Below, piece after piece: positions 35,329 through 45,663 of a stretch of 64,000 nt of DNA (the stretch's first letter is position 1; each line of letters starts with the position of its first letter). Both the position numbers and the translations under genes were made by a program. The notes below the pieces were generated by a model. It searched no databases and was not told the DNA's origin. It saw only the letters and a list, made by a program, of their open reading frames with translations. The stretch comes from Thermocrispum municipale DSM 44069. Its GTDB lineage: Bacteria; Actinomycetota; Actinomycetes; Mycobacteriales; Pseudonocardiaceae. The DNA is taken from the NCBI RefSeq assembly GCF_000427825.1, contig NZ_KE386593.1:792941-856940 (forward strand). Direction: 5' to 3'.

Positions 35329-38300
35329 GTGCTGGACGTCAATTTCTTCGATGAGCTCCGCATCGGCCTGGCCACCGCCGACGACATTCGCCAGTGGTCC
35401 TACGGCGAGGTCAAGAAGCCGGAGACGATCAACTACCGCACCCTCAAGCCGGAGAAGGACGGGCTGTTCTGCGAGAAGATCTTCGGTCCGACCCGGGACT
35501 GGGAGTGCTACTGCGGTAAGTACAAGCGCGTCCGGTTCAAGGGCATCATCTGTGAGCGGTGCGGCGTCGAGGTCACTCGCGCCAAGGTGCGCCGTGAGCG
35601 GATGGGCCACATCGAGCTGGCCGCACCGGTCACGCACATCTGGTACTTCAAGGGTGTGCCGAGCCGGCTGGGTTACCTGCTGGATCTCGCCCCGAAGGAT
35701 CTCGAGAAGATCATCTACTTCGCGGCGTACGTGATCACCAGCGTGAACACCGAGCTGCGGCACAACGACCTGCCCACGCTCGAGAACGAGATCAACGCCG
35801 AGCGCAAGACGATCGAGCAGCGGCGCGACGCGGAGATCGAGGAGCGGGCGCAGAAGCTGGAGGCCGACCTCAAGCAGCTCGAGGAAGAGGGCGCCAAGGC
35901 CGACGTCCGGCGCAAGGTGAAGGAGGGCGGCGAGCGCGAGATGCGGCAGATCCGCGATCGCGCCAACCGCGAGCTGGACCGCCTCGAGGAGGTCTGGAAC
36001 ACCTTCACCAAGCTGGAGGTCCGCCAGCTGATCGTGGACGAGAACCTCTACCGCGAGCTGCACGAGCGCTACGGTGAGTACTTCACCGGCGGCATGGGCG
36101 CCGAGGCGATCCAGAAGCTGTGCGCGGACTTCGACGTCGATGCCGAGGCGGAGGCACTGCGGGAGACCATCCGCAACGGCAAGGGCCAGAAGAAGCTGCG
36201 TGCGCTCAAGCGGCTGAAGGTGGTCAACGCCTTCCAGCAGACCGGCAACGACCCGCGCGGCATGGTGCTGGACGCGATCCCGGTCATTCCGCCGGACCTG
36301 CGCCCGATGGTGCAGCTGGACGGTGGCCGGTTCGCCACCAGCGACCTGAACGACCTGTACCGCCGGGTCATCAACCGGAACAACCGGTTGAAGCGGCTGA
36401 TCGATCTCGGCGCGCCCGAGATCATCGTGAACAACGAGAAGCGGATGCTGCAGGAGGCCGTCGACGCGCTGTTCGACAACGGCCGCCGGGGTCGTCCGGT
36501 CACCGGGCCGGGCAACCGTCCGCTGAAGTCGCTGTCCGACCTGCTGAAGGGCAAGCAGGGCCGGTTCCGCCAGAACCTGCTCGGTAAGCGTGTCGACTAC
36601 TCCGGCCGTTCGGTCATCATCGTCGGTCCGCAGCTGAAGCTGCACCAGTGCGGTATCCCGAAGGGGATGGCGCTGGAGCTGTTCAAGCCGTTCGTGATGA
36701 AGCGGCTGGTCGACCTCAACCACGCGCAGAACATCAAGTCCGCCAAGCGGATGGTGGAGCGGCAGCGGCCGCAGGTGTGGGACGTGCTGGAAGAGGTCAT
36801 CACCGAGCACCCGGTGCTGCTGAACCGGGCGCCGACGCTGCACCGACTGGGTATCCAGGCGTTCGAGCCGCAGCTGGTGGAGGGCAAGGCCATTCAGCTG
36901 CACCCGCTGGTGTGTGAGGCGTTCAACGCCGACTTCGACGGTGACCAGATGGCGGTGCACCTGCCGCTGTCCGCGGAGGCGCAGGCCGAGGCGCGGATCC
37001 TGATGCTGTCGGCGAACAACATCCTCTCGCCGGCGTCGGGTCGTCCGCTGGCCATGCCGCGTCTGGACATGGTGACGGGCCTGTACTTCCTGACCAAGCT
37101 GGTCGAGGACGAGCGGGGCGCGGGCAAGGCGTTCTCGTCGGTGGCCGAGGCGATCATGGCCTACGACCTCAACGAGGTCGGCCTGCACGCCCCGGTGAAG
37201 ATCCGCATCACCGACCGGCAGCCGCCGAAGGAGCTGGAAGCCCAGCTGGCCGAGGAAGGCTGGGAGCCGGGCAAGGCGTGGCTGGCCGAGACCACGCTCG
37301 GCCGGGTCCTGTTCAACGAGCTGTTGCCGCCGGACTACCCGTTCGTCAACGAGCCGCTGCCGAAGAAGCGGCAGGCCACGATCGTCAACGATCTGGCCGA
37401 GCGGTACTCGATGACGCAGGTGGCGCAGACGCTGGACAAGATCAAGGACGCCGGCTTCTACTGGGCGACCCGTTCCGGTGTCACGCTGTCCATCTCGGAC
37501 GTGCCGGTGCCGGAGCAGAAGCAGGCGATCCTGGAGGAGTACGAGAAGAAGGCCGCGCAGGTCGAGAAGCGCTACCAGCGTGGTCAGCTCTCGCACGCCG
37601 AGCGGAACAACGAGCTGGTCAAGGTGTGGACCCAGGCAACCGACGAGGTCGCCAGGGTCATGGAGGAGAACCTGCCCGCGGACAACCCGATCGCGGTGAT
37701 CGTGAAGTCGGGTGCGGCGGGCAACATGACCCAGGTCCGGTCGCTGGCCGGTATGCGTGGTCTGGTGTCCAACCCGAAGGGTGAGTACATCCCGCGGCCG
37801 ATCAAGTCGAACTTCCGTGAGGGCCTGTCGGTGGCGGAGTACTTCATCGCCACGCACGGTGCGCGCAAGGGTCTGGCGGACACCGCGCTGCGGACCGCCG
37901 ACTCGGGTTACCTGACCCGTCGTCTGGTGGACGTCTCGCAGGACGTCATCGTCCGCGAGGCCGACTGTGGCACCAGCCGCGGTATCCAGATGGAGATCGG
38001 GCACCGCACCGAGGACGGTCAGATCGTGCCGAGCGAGCACGTCGCCACGTCGGTCTACGCCCGGACGCTGGCCGAGGACGCCACCGACGCCGACGGCAAC
38101 GTGGTGGTCAACCGCGGTGACGACCTGGGTGACCCGGCGATCGAGAAGCTGCTCAGCCTCGGCATCACCAAGGTCAAGGTGCGCAGCGTGCTGACCTGTG
38201 AGTCGGCCATGGGCGTGTGCGCGATGTGCTACGGCCGCTCGATGGCCACCGGCAAGCTGGTGGACGTCGGCGAGGCCGTCGGTATCGTCGCCGCCCAGTC

Positions 38301-39240
38301 GATCGGTGAGCCGGGTACGCAGCTGACCATGCGTACGTTCCACCAGGGTGGCGTCGCCGGTGAGGACATCACCACCGGTCTGCCGCGTGTCCAGGAGCTG
38401 TTCGAGGCCCGTACCCCGAAGGGCAAGGCGCCGATCGCCGAGACCGACGGCCGGGTGCGGATCGAGGAGACCGACCGCTACTGGAAGATCACCATCATCC
38501 CGGACGACGGCTCCGAGGAGATCGTGCTGGACAAGCTGTCCAAGCGGCAGCGGCTGGCGATGGGCCCGAACGGCCCGCTGCAGGACGGCGACCACGTCAG
38601 CGTCGGCCAGCAGCTGCTCGAGGGCACGCCGGACCCGCACGAGGTGCTGCGCGTCATGGGTCCGCGTCAGGCCCAGATGCACCTGGTGGAAGAGGTGCAG
38701 AAGGTCTACCGGGCGCAGGGTGTGTCCATCCACGACAAGCACATCGAGGTCATCGTGCGGCAGATGCTGCGCCGCGTGACGATCATCGACTCCGGTTCCA
38801 CGGACTTCCTGCCCGGCGAGCTGCCGGAGCGGACGAAGTTCGAGGCGGTCAACCGGCAGACGGTGGCCGAGGGCGGCCAGCCCGCCTCCGGTCGCCCGGT
38901 GCTGATGGGTATCACCAAGGCGTCGCTGACCACCGACTCGTGGCTGTCGGCCGCGTCGTTCCAGGAGACCACCAGGGTGCTGACCGATGCCGCGATCAAC
39001 GGCCGGTCGGACAAGCTGGTCGGCCTCAAGGAGAACGTGATCATCGGTAAGTTGATCCCGGCTGGCACGGGCATCAACCGGTACCGCAACATCGAGGTGC
39101 AGCCGACGGAGGAGGCACGGGTCGCGGCGTACTCGATCCCGTCCTACGACGACGGCTACTACAGCTCCGACGTGTTCGGTTCCGGCACCGGTGTGGCGGT
39201 TCCGCTGGACGACTACGACTTCGGTCGCGACTTCCGCTGA
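35329..39240 (+). CDS. rpoC: DNA-directed RNA polymerase subunit beta'
   Basis: 1303 residues. N-terminal zinc site Cys60, Cys62, Cys75 and Cys78; catalytic magnesium loop [12 protein letters not shown] with Asp535, Asp537 and Asp539; the C-terminal part contains the second Cys cluster ([14 protein letters not shown]) and TIGEPG-like segment [18 protein letters not shown] start with AGAAGGA 7 bases upstream. Co-transcribed with rpoB and closed by a strong terminator. Confidence 0.98.
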   Translation: MLDVNFFDELRIGLATADDIRQWSYGEVKKPETINYRTLKPEKDGLFCEKIFGPTRDWECYCGKYKRVRFKGIICERCGVEVTRAKVRRERMGHIELAAPVTHIWYFKGVPSRLGYLLDLAPKDLEKIIYFAAYVITSVNTELRHNDLPTLENEINAERKTIEQRRDAEIEERAQKLEADLKQLEEEGAKADVRRKVKEGGEREMRQIRDRANRELDRLEEVWNTFTKLEVRQLIVDENLYRELHERYGEYFTGGMGAEAIQKLCADFDVDAEAEALRETIRNGKGQKKLRALKRLKVVNAFQQTGNDPRGMVLDAIPVIPPDLRPMVQLDGGRFATSDLNDLYRRVINRNNRLKRLIDLGAPEIIVNNEKRMLQEAVDALFDNGRRGRPVTGPGNRPLKSLSDLLKGKQGRFRQNLLGKRVDYSGRSVIIVGPQLKLHQCGIPKGMALELFKPFVMKRLVDLNHAQNIKSAKRMVERQRPQVWDVLEEVITEHPVLLNRAPTLHRLGIQAFEPQLVEGKAIQLHPLVCEAFNADFDGDQMAVHLPLSAEAQAEARILMLSANNILSPASGRPLAMPRLDMVTGLYFLTKLVEDERGAGKAFSSVAEAIMAYDLNEVGLHAPVKIRITDRQPPKELEAQLAEEGWEPGKAWLAETTLGRVLFNELLPPDYPFVNEPLPKKRQATIVNDLAERYSMTQVAQTLDKIKDAGFYWATRSGVTLSISDVPVPEQKQAILEEYEKKAAQVEKRYQRGQLSHAERNNELVKVWTQATDEVARVMEENLPADNPIAVIVKSGAAGNMTQVRSLAGMRGLVSNPKGEYIPRPIKSNFREGLSVAEYFIATHGARKGLADTALRTADSGYLTRRLVDVSQDVIVREADCGTSRGIQMEIGHRTEDGQIVPSEHVATSVYARTLAEDATDADGNVVVNRGDDLGDPAIEKLLSLGITKVKVRSVLTCESAMGVCAMCYGRSMATGKLVDVGEAVGIVAAQSIGEPGTQLTMRTFHQGGVAGEDITTGLPRVQELFEARTPKGKAPIAETDGRVRIEETDRYWKITIIPDDGSEEIVLDKLSKRQRLAMGPNGPLQDGDHVSVGQQLLEGTPDPHEVLRVMGPRQAQMHLVEEVQKVYRAQGVSIHDKHIEVIVRQMLRRVTIIDSGSTDFLPGELPERTKFEAVNRQTVAEGGQPASGRPVLMGITKASLTTDSWLSAASFQETTRVLTDAAINGRSDKLVGLKENVIIGKLIPAGTGINRYRNIEVQPTEEARVAAYSIPSYDDGYYSSDVFGSGTGVAVPLDDYDFGRDFR

Positions 39241-39254
39241 TCGAGCGTCACGTC

Positions 39255-39288
39255 ACGAAGGGCCCGGGGTTCACCCCGGGCCCTTCGT
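39255..39288 (+). terminator. Intrinsic terminator of rpoBC
   Basis: A 15-bp perfect stem (39255-39269 with 39274-39288) with a TTCA loop, 14 bases after the rpoC stop. Confidence 0.9.
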
Positions 39289-39435
39289 CGTGTTCGAGGG
39301 GCGAGGGCTGTGCGGGTGCTGCGGTTCGCTGCGGGACTGGCGGGGAGAAGGCCCCGCTTGAGGGCAGGTTCGCGGCAGGCATTCCACTGCGTTCGAGGGT
39401 CGCCTGATGCGGTGGTGAACACTTAACCTGCTCGG

Positions 39436-41259
39436 GTGACCGCACGGACATTTGTGGACTTGCTGTACGAGCAAGCTCCCCGCGAGGAGTTCGAGCGGCT
39501 GGTCGCCGAGGCGGAGCAGAACGGCGACCCTTCGGCCGCGAAGCTGCGCGCGATCCTGCCGCGCGCGCTGCATGTTCGCGACACGTTGGAGCGGCAGAGA
39601 ACTCGTGAGGCGGAGCTGTCGGCGCTGTACGAGACGGCCAGCGACCTCACGGCAATCCGCGACCTGCACCAGATCCTGCGCGCGATCGTCCGCCGGGCGC
39701 GCCAACTGCTGGGTACCGACATCGCCTACCTGGGGCTGAACGTCGAATCCGAAGGCGCCGCCTACATCCGCGTCACGGATGGTTCGGTTTCCGACGCGTT
39801 CGCCAACCTCAAGCTGCCGCTGGGCACCGGGCTGCTAGGGCTGGTGGCGCAGACCGGGCAGCCGTATGCGACCCCGGACTACCACACCGACGATCGCTTC
39901 GAGCATCGTCCGTACATCGACGAAGCGGTGGCCGACGAAAGCATCCGGGCGATCCTCGGCGTGCCCATGACGGTCAGCGGCCGGGTCATCGGCGCGCTGC
40001 TCGCAGCCAACCGGACACCCCGCCCGTTCCCGGCCGAAGAGGTTCAACTGTTGTCGTCGTTCGCCGCGCACGCCGCCATCGCGCTGGAGAACGCCCGCCT
40101 GTTCGAGCAGGTCATGCAGACCAACCAGCAGCTGCGTGAGCACTCGGCTGCGGTGGAGATGGCCGCGGACGTGCACGACAAGCTCACCGGAGTGCTGCTC
40201 CGCGGCGGTGACTCGGCGGACGTCGCAGGCGTACTGTCCGAGGCGCTCGACGCCAAGGTCGAGGTGTGCGAGCCGGACGACCCGCAGATTCCCGTCGAGG
40301 CGGTGCAGGAGGCCCGCGTCACCGGTCACGCGGTCCAGTTGTCCGGTGGTCGGTGGATCGTCGCGGCAACCGCGGGTGGTGATCACCTCGCGACCCTGCT
40401 GGTCAACGGGCGACCGGATCTCGACCTCGCCGAGCGGCGCACGCTGGAGCGCGGCGCGATGGTCACCGCGTTGCTGCGGCTGGTGTTACGGGCTGTCGCA
40501 GAAGCCGAGGACCGTGTGCGGGCGGATTTGCTCGACGATCTGCTCGCCGAACCGCCTGCCAACCCCGCGTTGCTCCGCGTCCGGGCCCGTCGGCACGGCG
40601 TCCGGGTCGACGAGCCCATGGTCCTGGCGGTGGTGGACATCGGCACCGCCGATCGCGCCCGCACGCAGCGCGAGGCTGCCCGGCTCGCCGTGCAATCCGG
40701 TGGGTTGTCCGGCACGCGGCACGGAAGCATGGTCCTCGCACTGCCCGGTGACGACGCCCTCCACGTCGGGGCGACGGTGCAGCAACGACTCGGGCCGGTC
40801 ACCGTGGGTGTGGCGGGGCCCGTCGACAACGTCACGGCGTGGGCAGGCGCCTATCGCGAGGCGAGGCAGTGCGAACGTGCGCTCCTTGCGCTGGGTCGCG
40901 CCGGCCAGGTGGCCGACGCCGCACACCTCGGCTTCGCGCGGCTGCTGCTCGGCCAGTCCGGGCCCGCGGAGCTGGACGACTTCATGCGGCTGACCATCGG
41001 CCCGCTGCTGGAGTACGACGAGGCCCGCGGAACCGAACTGGCCGCGACGCTGGACTGCTGGTTCGACGCTTCCGGCAGCGCAACCGCGGTGAGCAAAGCG
41101 CTGCACATCCATCCGAACACCGTCGCCCAGCGTCTTGAGCGGATCACTGCGTTGCTGGGCGAGGGCTGGCGGGAGCCCGCGCGCGTGCTGGACCTGCGGC
41201 TGGCCCTGCGGCTGTGGCGATTGCGTGAGTCCTTCGACGACGGGACGGCGGGCCGGTGA
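39436..41259 (+). CDS. GAF/PucR-type (CdaR-like) transcriptional regulator
   Basis: 607 residues. Helical N-terminus, a GAF ligand-binding domain (about 70-215, with LGVPMTVSGRVIGALLAANR), a central PucR/GGDEF-like regulatory domain (about 350-470) and a C-terminal PucR helix-turn-helix (DASGSATAVSKALHIHPNTVAQRLERI, about 548-574, broken here only by description). Such proteins activate catabolic genes in response to a small molecule. It lies 255 bases upstream of, and on the same strand as, the hydroxybutyrate dehydrogenase and transporter genes, which are its likely targets. Its last codons fall in a tandem duplication. Confidence 0.88.
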   Translation: MTARTFVDLLYEQAPREEFERLVAEAEQNGDPSAAKLRAILPRALHVRDTLERQRTREAELSALYETASDLTAIRDLHQILRAIVRRARQLLGTDIAYLGLNVESEGAAYIRVTDGSVSDAFANLKLPLGTGLLGLVAQTGQPYATPDYHTDDRFEHRPYIDEAVADESIRAILGVPMTVSGRVIGALLAANRTPRPFPAEEVQLLSSFAAHAAIALENARLFEQVMQTNQQLREHSAAVEMAADVHDKLTGVLLRGGDSADVAGVLSEALDAKVEVCEPDDPQIPVEAVQEARVTGHAVQLSGGRWIVAATAGGDHLATLLVNGRPDLDLAERRTLERGAMVTALLRLVLRAVAEAEDRVRADLLDDLLAEPPANPALLRVRARRHGVRVDEPMVLAVVDIGTADRARTQREAARLAVQSGGLSGTRHGSMVLALPGDDALHVGATVQQRLGPVTVGVAGPVDNVTAWAGAYREARQCERALLALGRAGQVADAAHLGFARLLLGQSGPAELDDFMRLTIGPLLEYDEARGTELAATLDCWFDASGSATAVSKALHIHPNTVAQRLERITALLGEGWREPARVLDLRLALRLWRLRESFDDGTAGR

Positions 41260-41437
41260 CGGCTCGCCTTGTCGTCAGGGCGTCGAACGCCGGCCGGTGC
41301 GGGGCCTGCGGTGGTGGCGGGAATGGTTCAGCGACGGGGCGGCGGGCCGGTGACAGCCCGTGCTAGTGCCGGGGCGTCGAACGCCGGCCGGTGCGGGGCC
41401 TGCGGTGGTGGCTGCGCGAAACGTTCGGCGATGGGGC
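41247..41437. repeat. Tandem duplication of about 94 bp overlapping the regulator's 3' end
   Basis: Units 41247-41340 and 41341-41437 are adjacent copies. Their core of about 40 bases (41279-41318 and 41373-41412) is identical and the flanks have diverged, with a 3-base insertion near the end of the second. The first copy contains the final codons and the stop of the PucR-type gene. The second copy lies wholly between genes, just before the dehydrogenase promoter region. Confidence 0.8.
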
Positions 41438-41514
41438 GAAGCGCCACTGTTCGGTGAATTCTGTGTAATCGCACCATATGGCCGGGTGGCGGCCGGTCTC
41501 CGTAGCCTCCCAGC

Positions 41515-42300
41515 ATGACCGCTGAGGTGTCCGTCACAGACGACGTACCGATCGCCGACCTGACCGGTCATCGCGCGCTGGTGACCGGCGCCGCGAGCGG
41601 CATCGGCCGCGCGTGCGCCGAAGCGTTCGCTGCGGCGGGTGCCGAACTCCTCGTGTTGGACCGCGACGCGGAAGGCGCCAAGCGGGTTGCGGATGCCGTC
41701 GGCGGCCAACCCCTGGTTGCCGACCTGGACGACCCGACCGTGGTGGCGAACCTGCCCCTCGACCGCGTCGACGTGGTGATCAACAACGCAGGCTTTCAGC
41801 ACGTCGCTGGGGTACCCGAGTTCGATCCCGCGGTGTTCGGCTCGATGCTGCGGGTCATGGTCGAGACCCCGTTCGCATTGGCCCGGGCCGTGTTGCCGCA
41901 CATGCAGCAACGCCGTTGGGGCCGGTTCGTGCACATCTCCAGCATCCACGGGCTGCGCGCGTCGGCGTACAAAGCCGGTTACGTGACCGCCAAGCACGCG
42001 GTGGAGGGGCTGTCGAAGGTGCTGGCGGTGGAGGGTGCTCCGCACGGCATCACGTCCAACACGATCTGCCCCGGATACGTGCGGACCCCGCTGGTGCGGA
42101 AGCAGCTGGCGGACCAGGCACGCAGCCACGGCATCGCGGAAGAACAGGTGCTCGACGACGTGCTGCTGGCGCGTATCCCGGTGAAACGGCTCATCGAACC
42201 CGCCGAGGTCGCCAGGCTGGCGCTGTTTCTCTGCGGCCCGGGCAGCAGCTCGATGAGCGGCTCTTCCTACGAGATTTCCGGCGGCTGGACCGCCACCTGA
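41515..42300 (+). CDS. 3-hydroxybutyrate dehydrogenase (SDR family)
   Basis: 261 residues. Oxidises D-3-hydroxybutyrate to acetoacetate with NAD+. Cofactor motif TGAASGIG at 24-31, NNAG at 90-93, catalytic Ser143, Tyr156 and Lys160 (SSIHG ... YVTAK). The NNAGFQHV segment and CPGYVRTPLVRKQ are characteristic of 3-hydroxybutyrate dehydrogenases rather than generic SDRs. ATG start; no strong ribosome site is seen. Followed 28 bases later by an MHS transporter, with which it likely forms an operon for ketone-body or storage-polymer monomer use. Confidence 0.88.
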   Translation: MTAEVSVTDDVPIADLTGHRALVTGAASGIGRACAEAFAAAGAELLVLDRDAEGAKRVADAVGGQPLVADLDDPTVVANLPLDRVDVVINNAGFQHVAGVPEFDPAVFGSMLRVMVETPFALARAVLPHMQQRRWGRFVHISSIHGLRASAYKAGYVTAKHAVEGLSKVLAVEGAPHGITSNTICPGYVRTPLVRKQLADQARSHGIAEEQVLDDVLLARIPVKRLIEPAEVARLALFLCGPGSSSMSGSSYEISGGWTAT

Positions 42301-42328
42301 CAGCACGGCAGACGAGAAGGGATCGGCA

Positions 42329-43687
42329 ATGAGTACCGCGAGTACTTCCAGGCCCGGCCAGTCCGACCGCACCGGAATCGGCAAAGTCGTCGGCGCGAGC
42401 ATGATCGGCACCACCATCGAGTGGTACGACTTCTTCCTGTTCGGCTCCGCGGCCGCGCTGGTGTTCGGTGACGTGTTCTTCGACGAGCTCGGCGGCACCA
42501 CGGGAACGTTGTACTCCTTCATGGTCTACGCCCTCGGTTTCGTGGCGCGGCCGCTCGGCGGCATGGTGTTCGGGCACTTCGGTGACCGCATCGGCCGGAA
42601 GAAGATGCTGGTGCTGAGCCTGCTGCTGATGGGTGGGTCGACGTTCGCCATCGGCCTGCTGCCCACGTACGCCCAAGTCGGCATCCTGGCGCCGCTGCTG
42701 CTGGTCGCCTGCCGGCTCGTGCAAGGTTTCGCCGTCGGTGGTGAGTGGGGCGGCGCGGTGCTCATGGCCGCCGAACACGGACACAACACCAAGCGCGGCT
42801 TCTGGACCTCGTTCGTGCAGGCGGGCGTGCCCGCGGGCAACCTGATCGCCGCCGGAGCGCTGTGGATCCTGCAGGGTGTGCTCACCCCTGAGCAGTTCCT
42901 GTCGTGGGGCTGGCGGGTGTCGTTCCTGCTCAGCGCGGTCCTGGTGTTCATCGGCCTGTGGGTGCGGCTGAGCATCGAGGAGTCGCCGGTCTTCGCCGCC
43001 ACCCAGGCGCAGCTGGCCGCCCGCAAGGAGCGCACGCACCAGCCGCTGCTGGAAGTGATCAAGCACTACCCGAAGGAGATCCTGCTGGCCATGGGCATGC
43101 GGCTGGCGGAGAACATCTCCTACTACATCTTCACCGTCATCTCGATCAGCTACCTGAAGGACTACCTGGACACCGACGGCAGCCTCGGTACCCAGGCGGT
43201 GTTGATCGGCTCCGCCGTGCAAGTGATCGCCATCCCGCTCATCGGCATCGCCTCCGACCGCTTCGGTCGCAAGCCGTTCTATCTGGCGGGTGCGATCGGT
43301 GTCGGCGTGTGGACGTTCGTGTTCTTCGGGATGCTCGACTCGGCCTCCGGCGGCATGGTGGCGTTGGCGGTCACCATCGGCCTGCTGTTCCACGCGCTGA
43401 TGTACTCGCCGCAAGCGGCGTTCTTCTCCGAACTGTTCGGCACCAGCGTGCGGTACACGGGCGCGTCGATCGGCTACCAACTGGCGTCGGTCGCCGCCGG
43501 TGCGCTCGCCCCGATCGTCGCCATCGCGCTGCTCGGTGACGTGAACGACCCGAACGACGTCGCGGTGGGCATCTACGTGGCCATCGCTTCGGTGCTGACC
43601 ATCATCTCCGTCTTGTTCGCCAGGGAGACCCGCGGCGAGTCGCTCGAGCACGACCGGACGCTGCAACCCGCGGCCGCGACGAGCTGA
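42329..43687 (+). CDS. MHS-family proton symporter
   Basis: 452 residues with 12 predicted helices. Metabolite:H+ symporter subfamily of MFS (ShiA/KgtP/ProP-like): GTTIEWYDFFLFG in helix 1, GDRIGRKKML after helix 2, RLVQGFAVGGEWGGA in helix 4. Substrates of the family are carboxylates, osmolytes and similar; the dehydrogenase next door suggests 3-hydroxybutyrate or acetoacetate, by context only. ATG with AGAAGGGA upstream. Ends at a terminator shared with the opposing SsgA-like gene. Confidence 0.88.
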   Translation: MSTASTSRPGQSDRTGIGKVVGASMIGTTIEWYDFFLFGSAAALVFGDVFFDELGGTTGTLYSFMVYALGFVARPLGGMVFGHFGDRIGRKKMLVLSLLLMGGSTFAIGLLPTYAQVGILAPLLLVACRLVQGFAVGGEWGGAVLMAAEHGHNTKRGFWTSFVQAGVPAGNLIAAGALWILQGVLTPEQFLSWGWRVSFLLSAVLVFIGLWVRLSIEESPVFAATQAQLAARKERTHQPLLEVIKHYPKEILLAMGMRLAENISYYIFTVISISYLKDYLDTDGSLGTQAVLIGSAVQVIAIPLIGIASDRFGRKPFYLAGAIGVGVWTFVFFGMLDSASGGMVALAVTIGLLFHALMYSPQAAFFSELFGTSVRYTGASIGYQLASVAAGALAPIVAIALLGDVNDPNDVAVGIYVAIASVLTIISVLFARETRGESLEHDRTLQPAAATS

Positions 43688-43705
43688 CCGGTCAAGCACA
43701 CACAA

Positions 43706-43733
43706 CCCCGGGAGGGGGGGAGGACTCCCGGGG
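43706..43733. terminator. Terminator between MHS transporter and SsgA-like gene
   Basis: A 9-bp stem CCCCGGGAG/CTCCCGGGG (43706-43714 with 43725-43733) and a 10-base loop between two converging stops. Confidence 0.75.
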
Positions 43734-43754
43734 CTGCGTGCTGTCCGGCGGTTA

Positions 43755-44159
43755 CTACACGTCGGTGATCTCAGCCAGTAAGGCGTCGACGTCGAAGTGC
43801 TCCTCTTCCCGACCCTCGGGCACGATCTGGCGGGTCATCTCCACGAATTCCTCGGCCTCGTTGCGATCGAGGAACCAGGATGCGCGGCCCTGGTCGGACT
43901 CGACCTGCAACAGCAGCAGCTTCTCGCCGTCGTCCTCGAACGGGACGAAGCGCACGTCGCCGATGCCTGCCGGGCCGTGCAGCCCGGCGATGAGCAGGTC
44001 GCGGGCGAAGACCCATTCCACCCAGCGGTCCGGGCCTGCTTGGAACGCGACAGTGACCGAGTACGGCTCGTCGGCTCGGTAGGACCACCGCGAGAGCACC
44101 GGGGTGTGCTCACTGAGCAGGTTGATGAACCGGTCCTGGCGCACGGAGTTGGCGGCCAT
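43755..44159 (-). CDS. SsgA-family sporulation/cell-division regulator
   Basis: 134 residues. The SALP pattern is clear: DEPYSVTVAFQAG, then WVEWVFARDLLIAGLHGPAGIGDVR, and LDRNEAEEFVEMTRQIVPEG near the end. These small proteins, found in sporulating actinomycetes, help place FtsZ (SsgB) or act in septation and spore-wall steps. Which paralogue this is cannot be told. ATG with an AGGAGG-like site upstream. It lies downstream of the accessory membrane-protein gene but 168 bases away, so co-transcription is uncertain. Confidence 0.85.
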   Translation of the reverse strand: MAANSVRQDRFINLLSEHTPVLSRWSYRADEPYSVTVAFQAGPDRWVEWVFARDLLIAGLHGPAGIGDVRFVPFEDDGEKLLLLQVESDQGRASWFLDRNEAEEFVEMTRQIVPEGREEEHFDVDALLAEITDV

Positions 44160-44327
44160 GTCGCGCCTCCTGTCTGGTGCTTCGTGCGGAACTTCTTGCT
44201 GGCTACACGGATGAGACGGCGCGAGATGACGTCGTGGTGTCGAACTTCAGCCATTCCGGTGTTTCACCGGTCACACCTGTAACGGCCCAGGTCAGCGCGA
44301 CGATTGGGCATTTCCGCTCGGGTGGCG

Positions 44328-45605
44328 TCAGCCGTGTCGCGGGGGCGGCTGGTGCGGGCCGTTCGGGGGCTGCTGGTGGGTGCCCGGTGGCATGGGCCGC
44401 CAACCACGCGGGTATTGGCCCGCCGACGGCGCCTGCGCGCCCCAAGCACCCTGAGGCGGAGGACCCCAAGTCCCGTGCGGCGGCGGACCCCATGCGGGCG
44501 GGGGCCCGGGTTGTGTGGTCGGTGGCGTGGGCTGTTGTGTGGTCGGTGGCGTGGGCTGGGATGCGGTCGGCGGTGGGAACCCCTGCGCCTGCTGCCGAAT
44601 CCTGGTCAGGAATCGCTCGGCGTCCGGTGCGGGCGCGAACGCCCGCCAAACCTCCGGCGGGATCGCGGCCGCGAGCCGGGCGAGGCTCTGCACACCCGCC
44701 CGCATGTTCGCCTCGGTAAGGCGGCCCTTCCCGGTGACCCAGAGCGTGCCGAAATGGCAGCCGAAGCGTCGCAGGCGAAGCCACCCGTCGTTGGCCACCA
44801 GGTGTTGGACCTGCGGGGTGAGGACCGCCATGGCGAATTCTTCGTTCTCGGTGCGTACCTCGAACCGCACGCGAAACTCCTGAGCCCAGTCCTGCCGCTC
44901 GACGGTCTTCAGTGGCAACGGCGGGACCGGCGCGTTGAACGTCTCCATCGCGATCCGGGTGTCGTCGGTGACCGTGGCCCACCGGGACTCCCCGGGCAGC
45001 AGTTCGCGCATCTGCACCGGATCGAGCACCAGTGCGGGCACTACGGGACAGGCCAGCTGCACCATGAACTGCCTGCTGTCGGTCTGCTCGACCTTGGTCA
45101 AGTTCTCCGCCGACTCCGTCGAGGCGTCCATGCCGCGCCGGAACTGGATGCCGAGCACCCGATGTCCGGCGGAATCCGCTTCGACGGCCAGGTCGAACGA
45201 GCCTGCCGGATCGTCGAACCGGACCGCGTGACCGCGGGCGGACAGCAGCCCGAAGCTCGGCCGCCCGGGCCGGTCCTTGTCCAGGACCATCCCTGTCCTG
45301 CCAGCCCACCGCTGCATCCACGACTTCTGCTGGAACGCGCGGAAGATCCACCAGAGGCCGAGCAGGACCGGGGAAGCGCCGATCACCCACATCCACGGGC
45401 CACGGAACGTGCCGTAGGTCATCGTGCCCGCCAGTGCCGTCGAGCCCGCCAGCCCCGCGATGGCAAGCGCGATGCGACGGGTCAGCGGTGTTCGGGGGAT
45501 TTTGCGTCCCGCGCCGGGCCGGTTCGGCGCCGCGTACATCAGCAGCGCGAACGAGAGGATGAAGCAGCCCCAGATGATGACGCCATCGACGACGGAGAAC
45601 TTCAC
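44328..45605 (-). CDS. Polytopic membrane protein, orphan third cassette paralogue
   Basis: 425 residues. N-terminal hydrophobic segments (about 5-25, 45-62, 70-90) lead into a soluble domain. That domain contains WMQRWAGRTGMVL, DRPGRPSFGLL and a GHRVLGIQF strand, all shared with the two proteins at 49.3 and 52.2 kb. The two C-terminal membrane helices of those paralogues are replaced by a Pro/Gly/Gln-rich tail (about 350-425). GTG start. No EspC-like or helical partner gene lies beside it. Function unknown; homology to the cassette proteins is read directly from shared motifs. Confidence 0.8.
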   Translation of the reverse strand: MKFSVVDGVIIWGCFILSFALLMYAAPNRPGAGRKIPRTPLTRRIALAIAGLAGSTALAGTMTYGTFRGPWMWVIGASPVLLGLWWIFRAFQQKSWMQRWAGRTGMVLDKDRPGRPSFGLLSARGHAVRFDDPAGSFDLAVEADSAGHRVLGIQFRRGMDASTESAENLTKVEQTDSRQFMVQLACPVVPALVLDPVQMRELLPGESRWATVTDDTRIAMETFNAPVPPLPLKTVERQDWAQEFRVRFEVRTENEEFAMAVLTPQVQHLVANDGWLRLRRFGCHFGTLWVTGKGRLTEANMRAGVQSLARLAAAIPPEVWRAFAPAPDAERFLTRIRQQAQGFPPPTASQPTPPTTQQPTPPTTQPGPPPAWGPPPHGTWGPPPQGAWGAQAPSAGQYPRGWRPMPPGTHQQPPNGPHQPPPRHG

Positions 45606-45663
45606 GGGCGCAGGATCACATGTCGCGGCTTGTCGCGTGGCCGTTTCGCGGAAATACCGCCCG

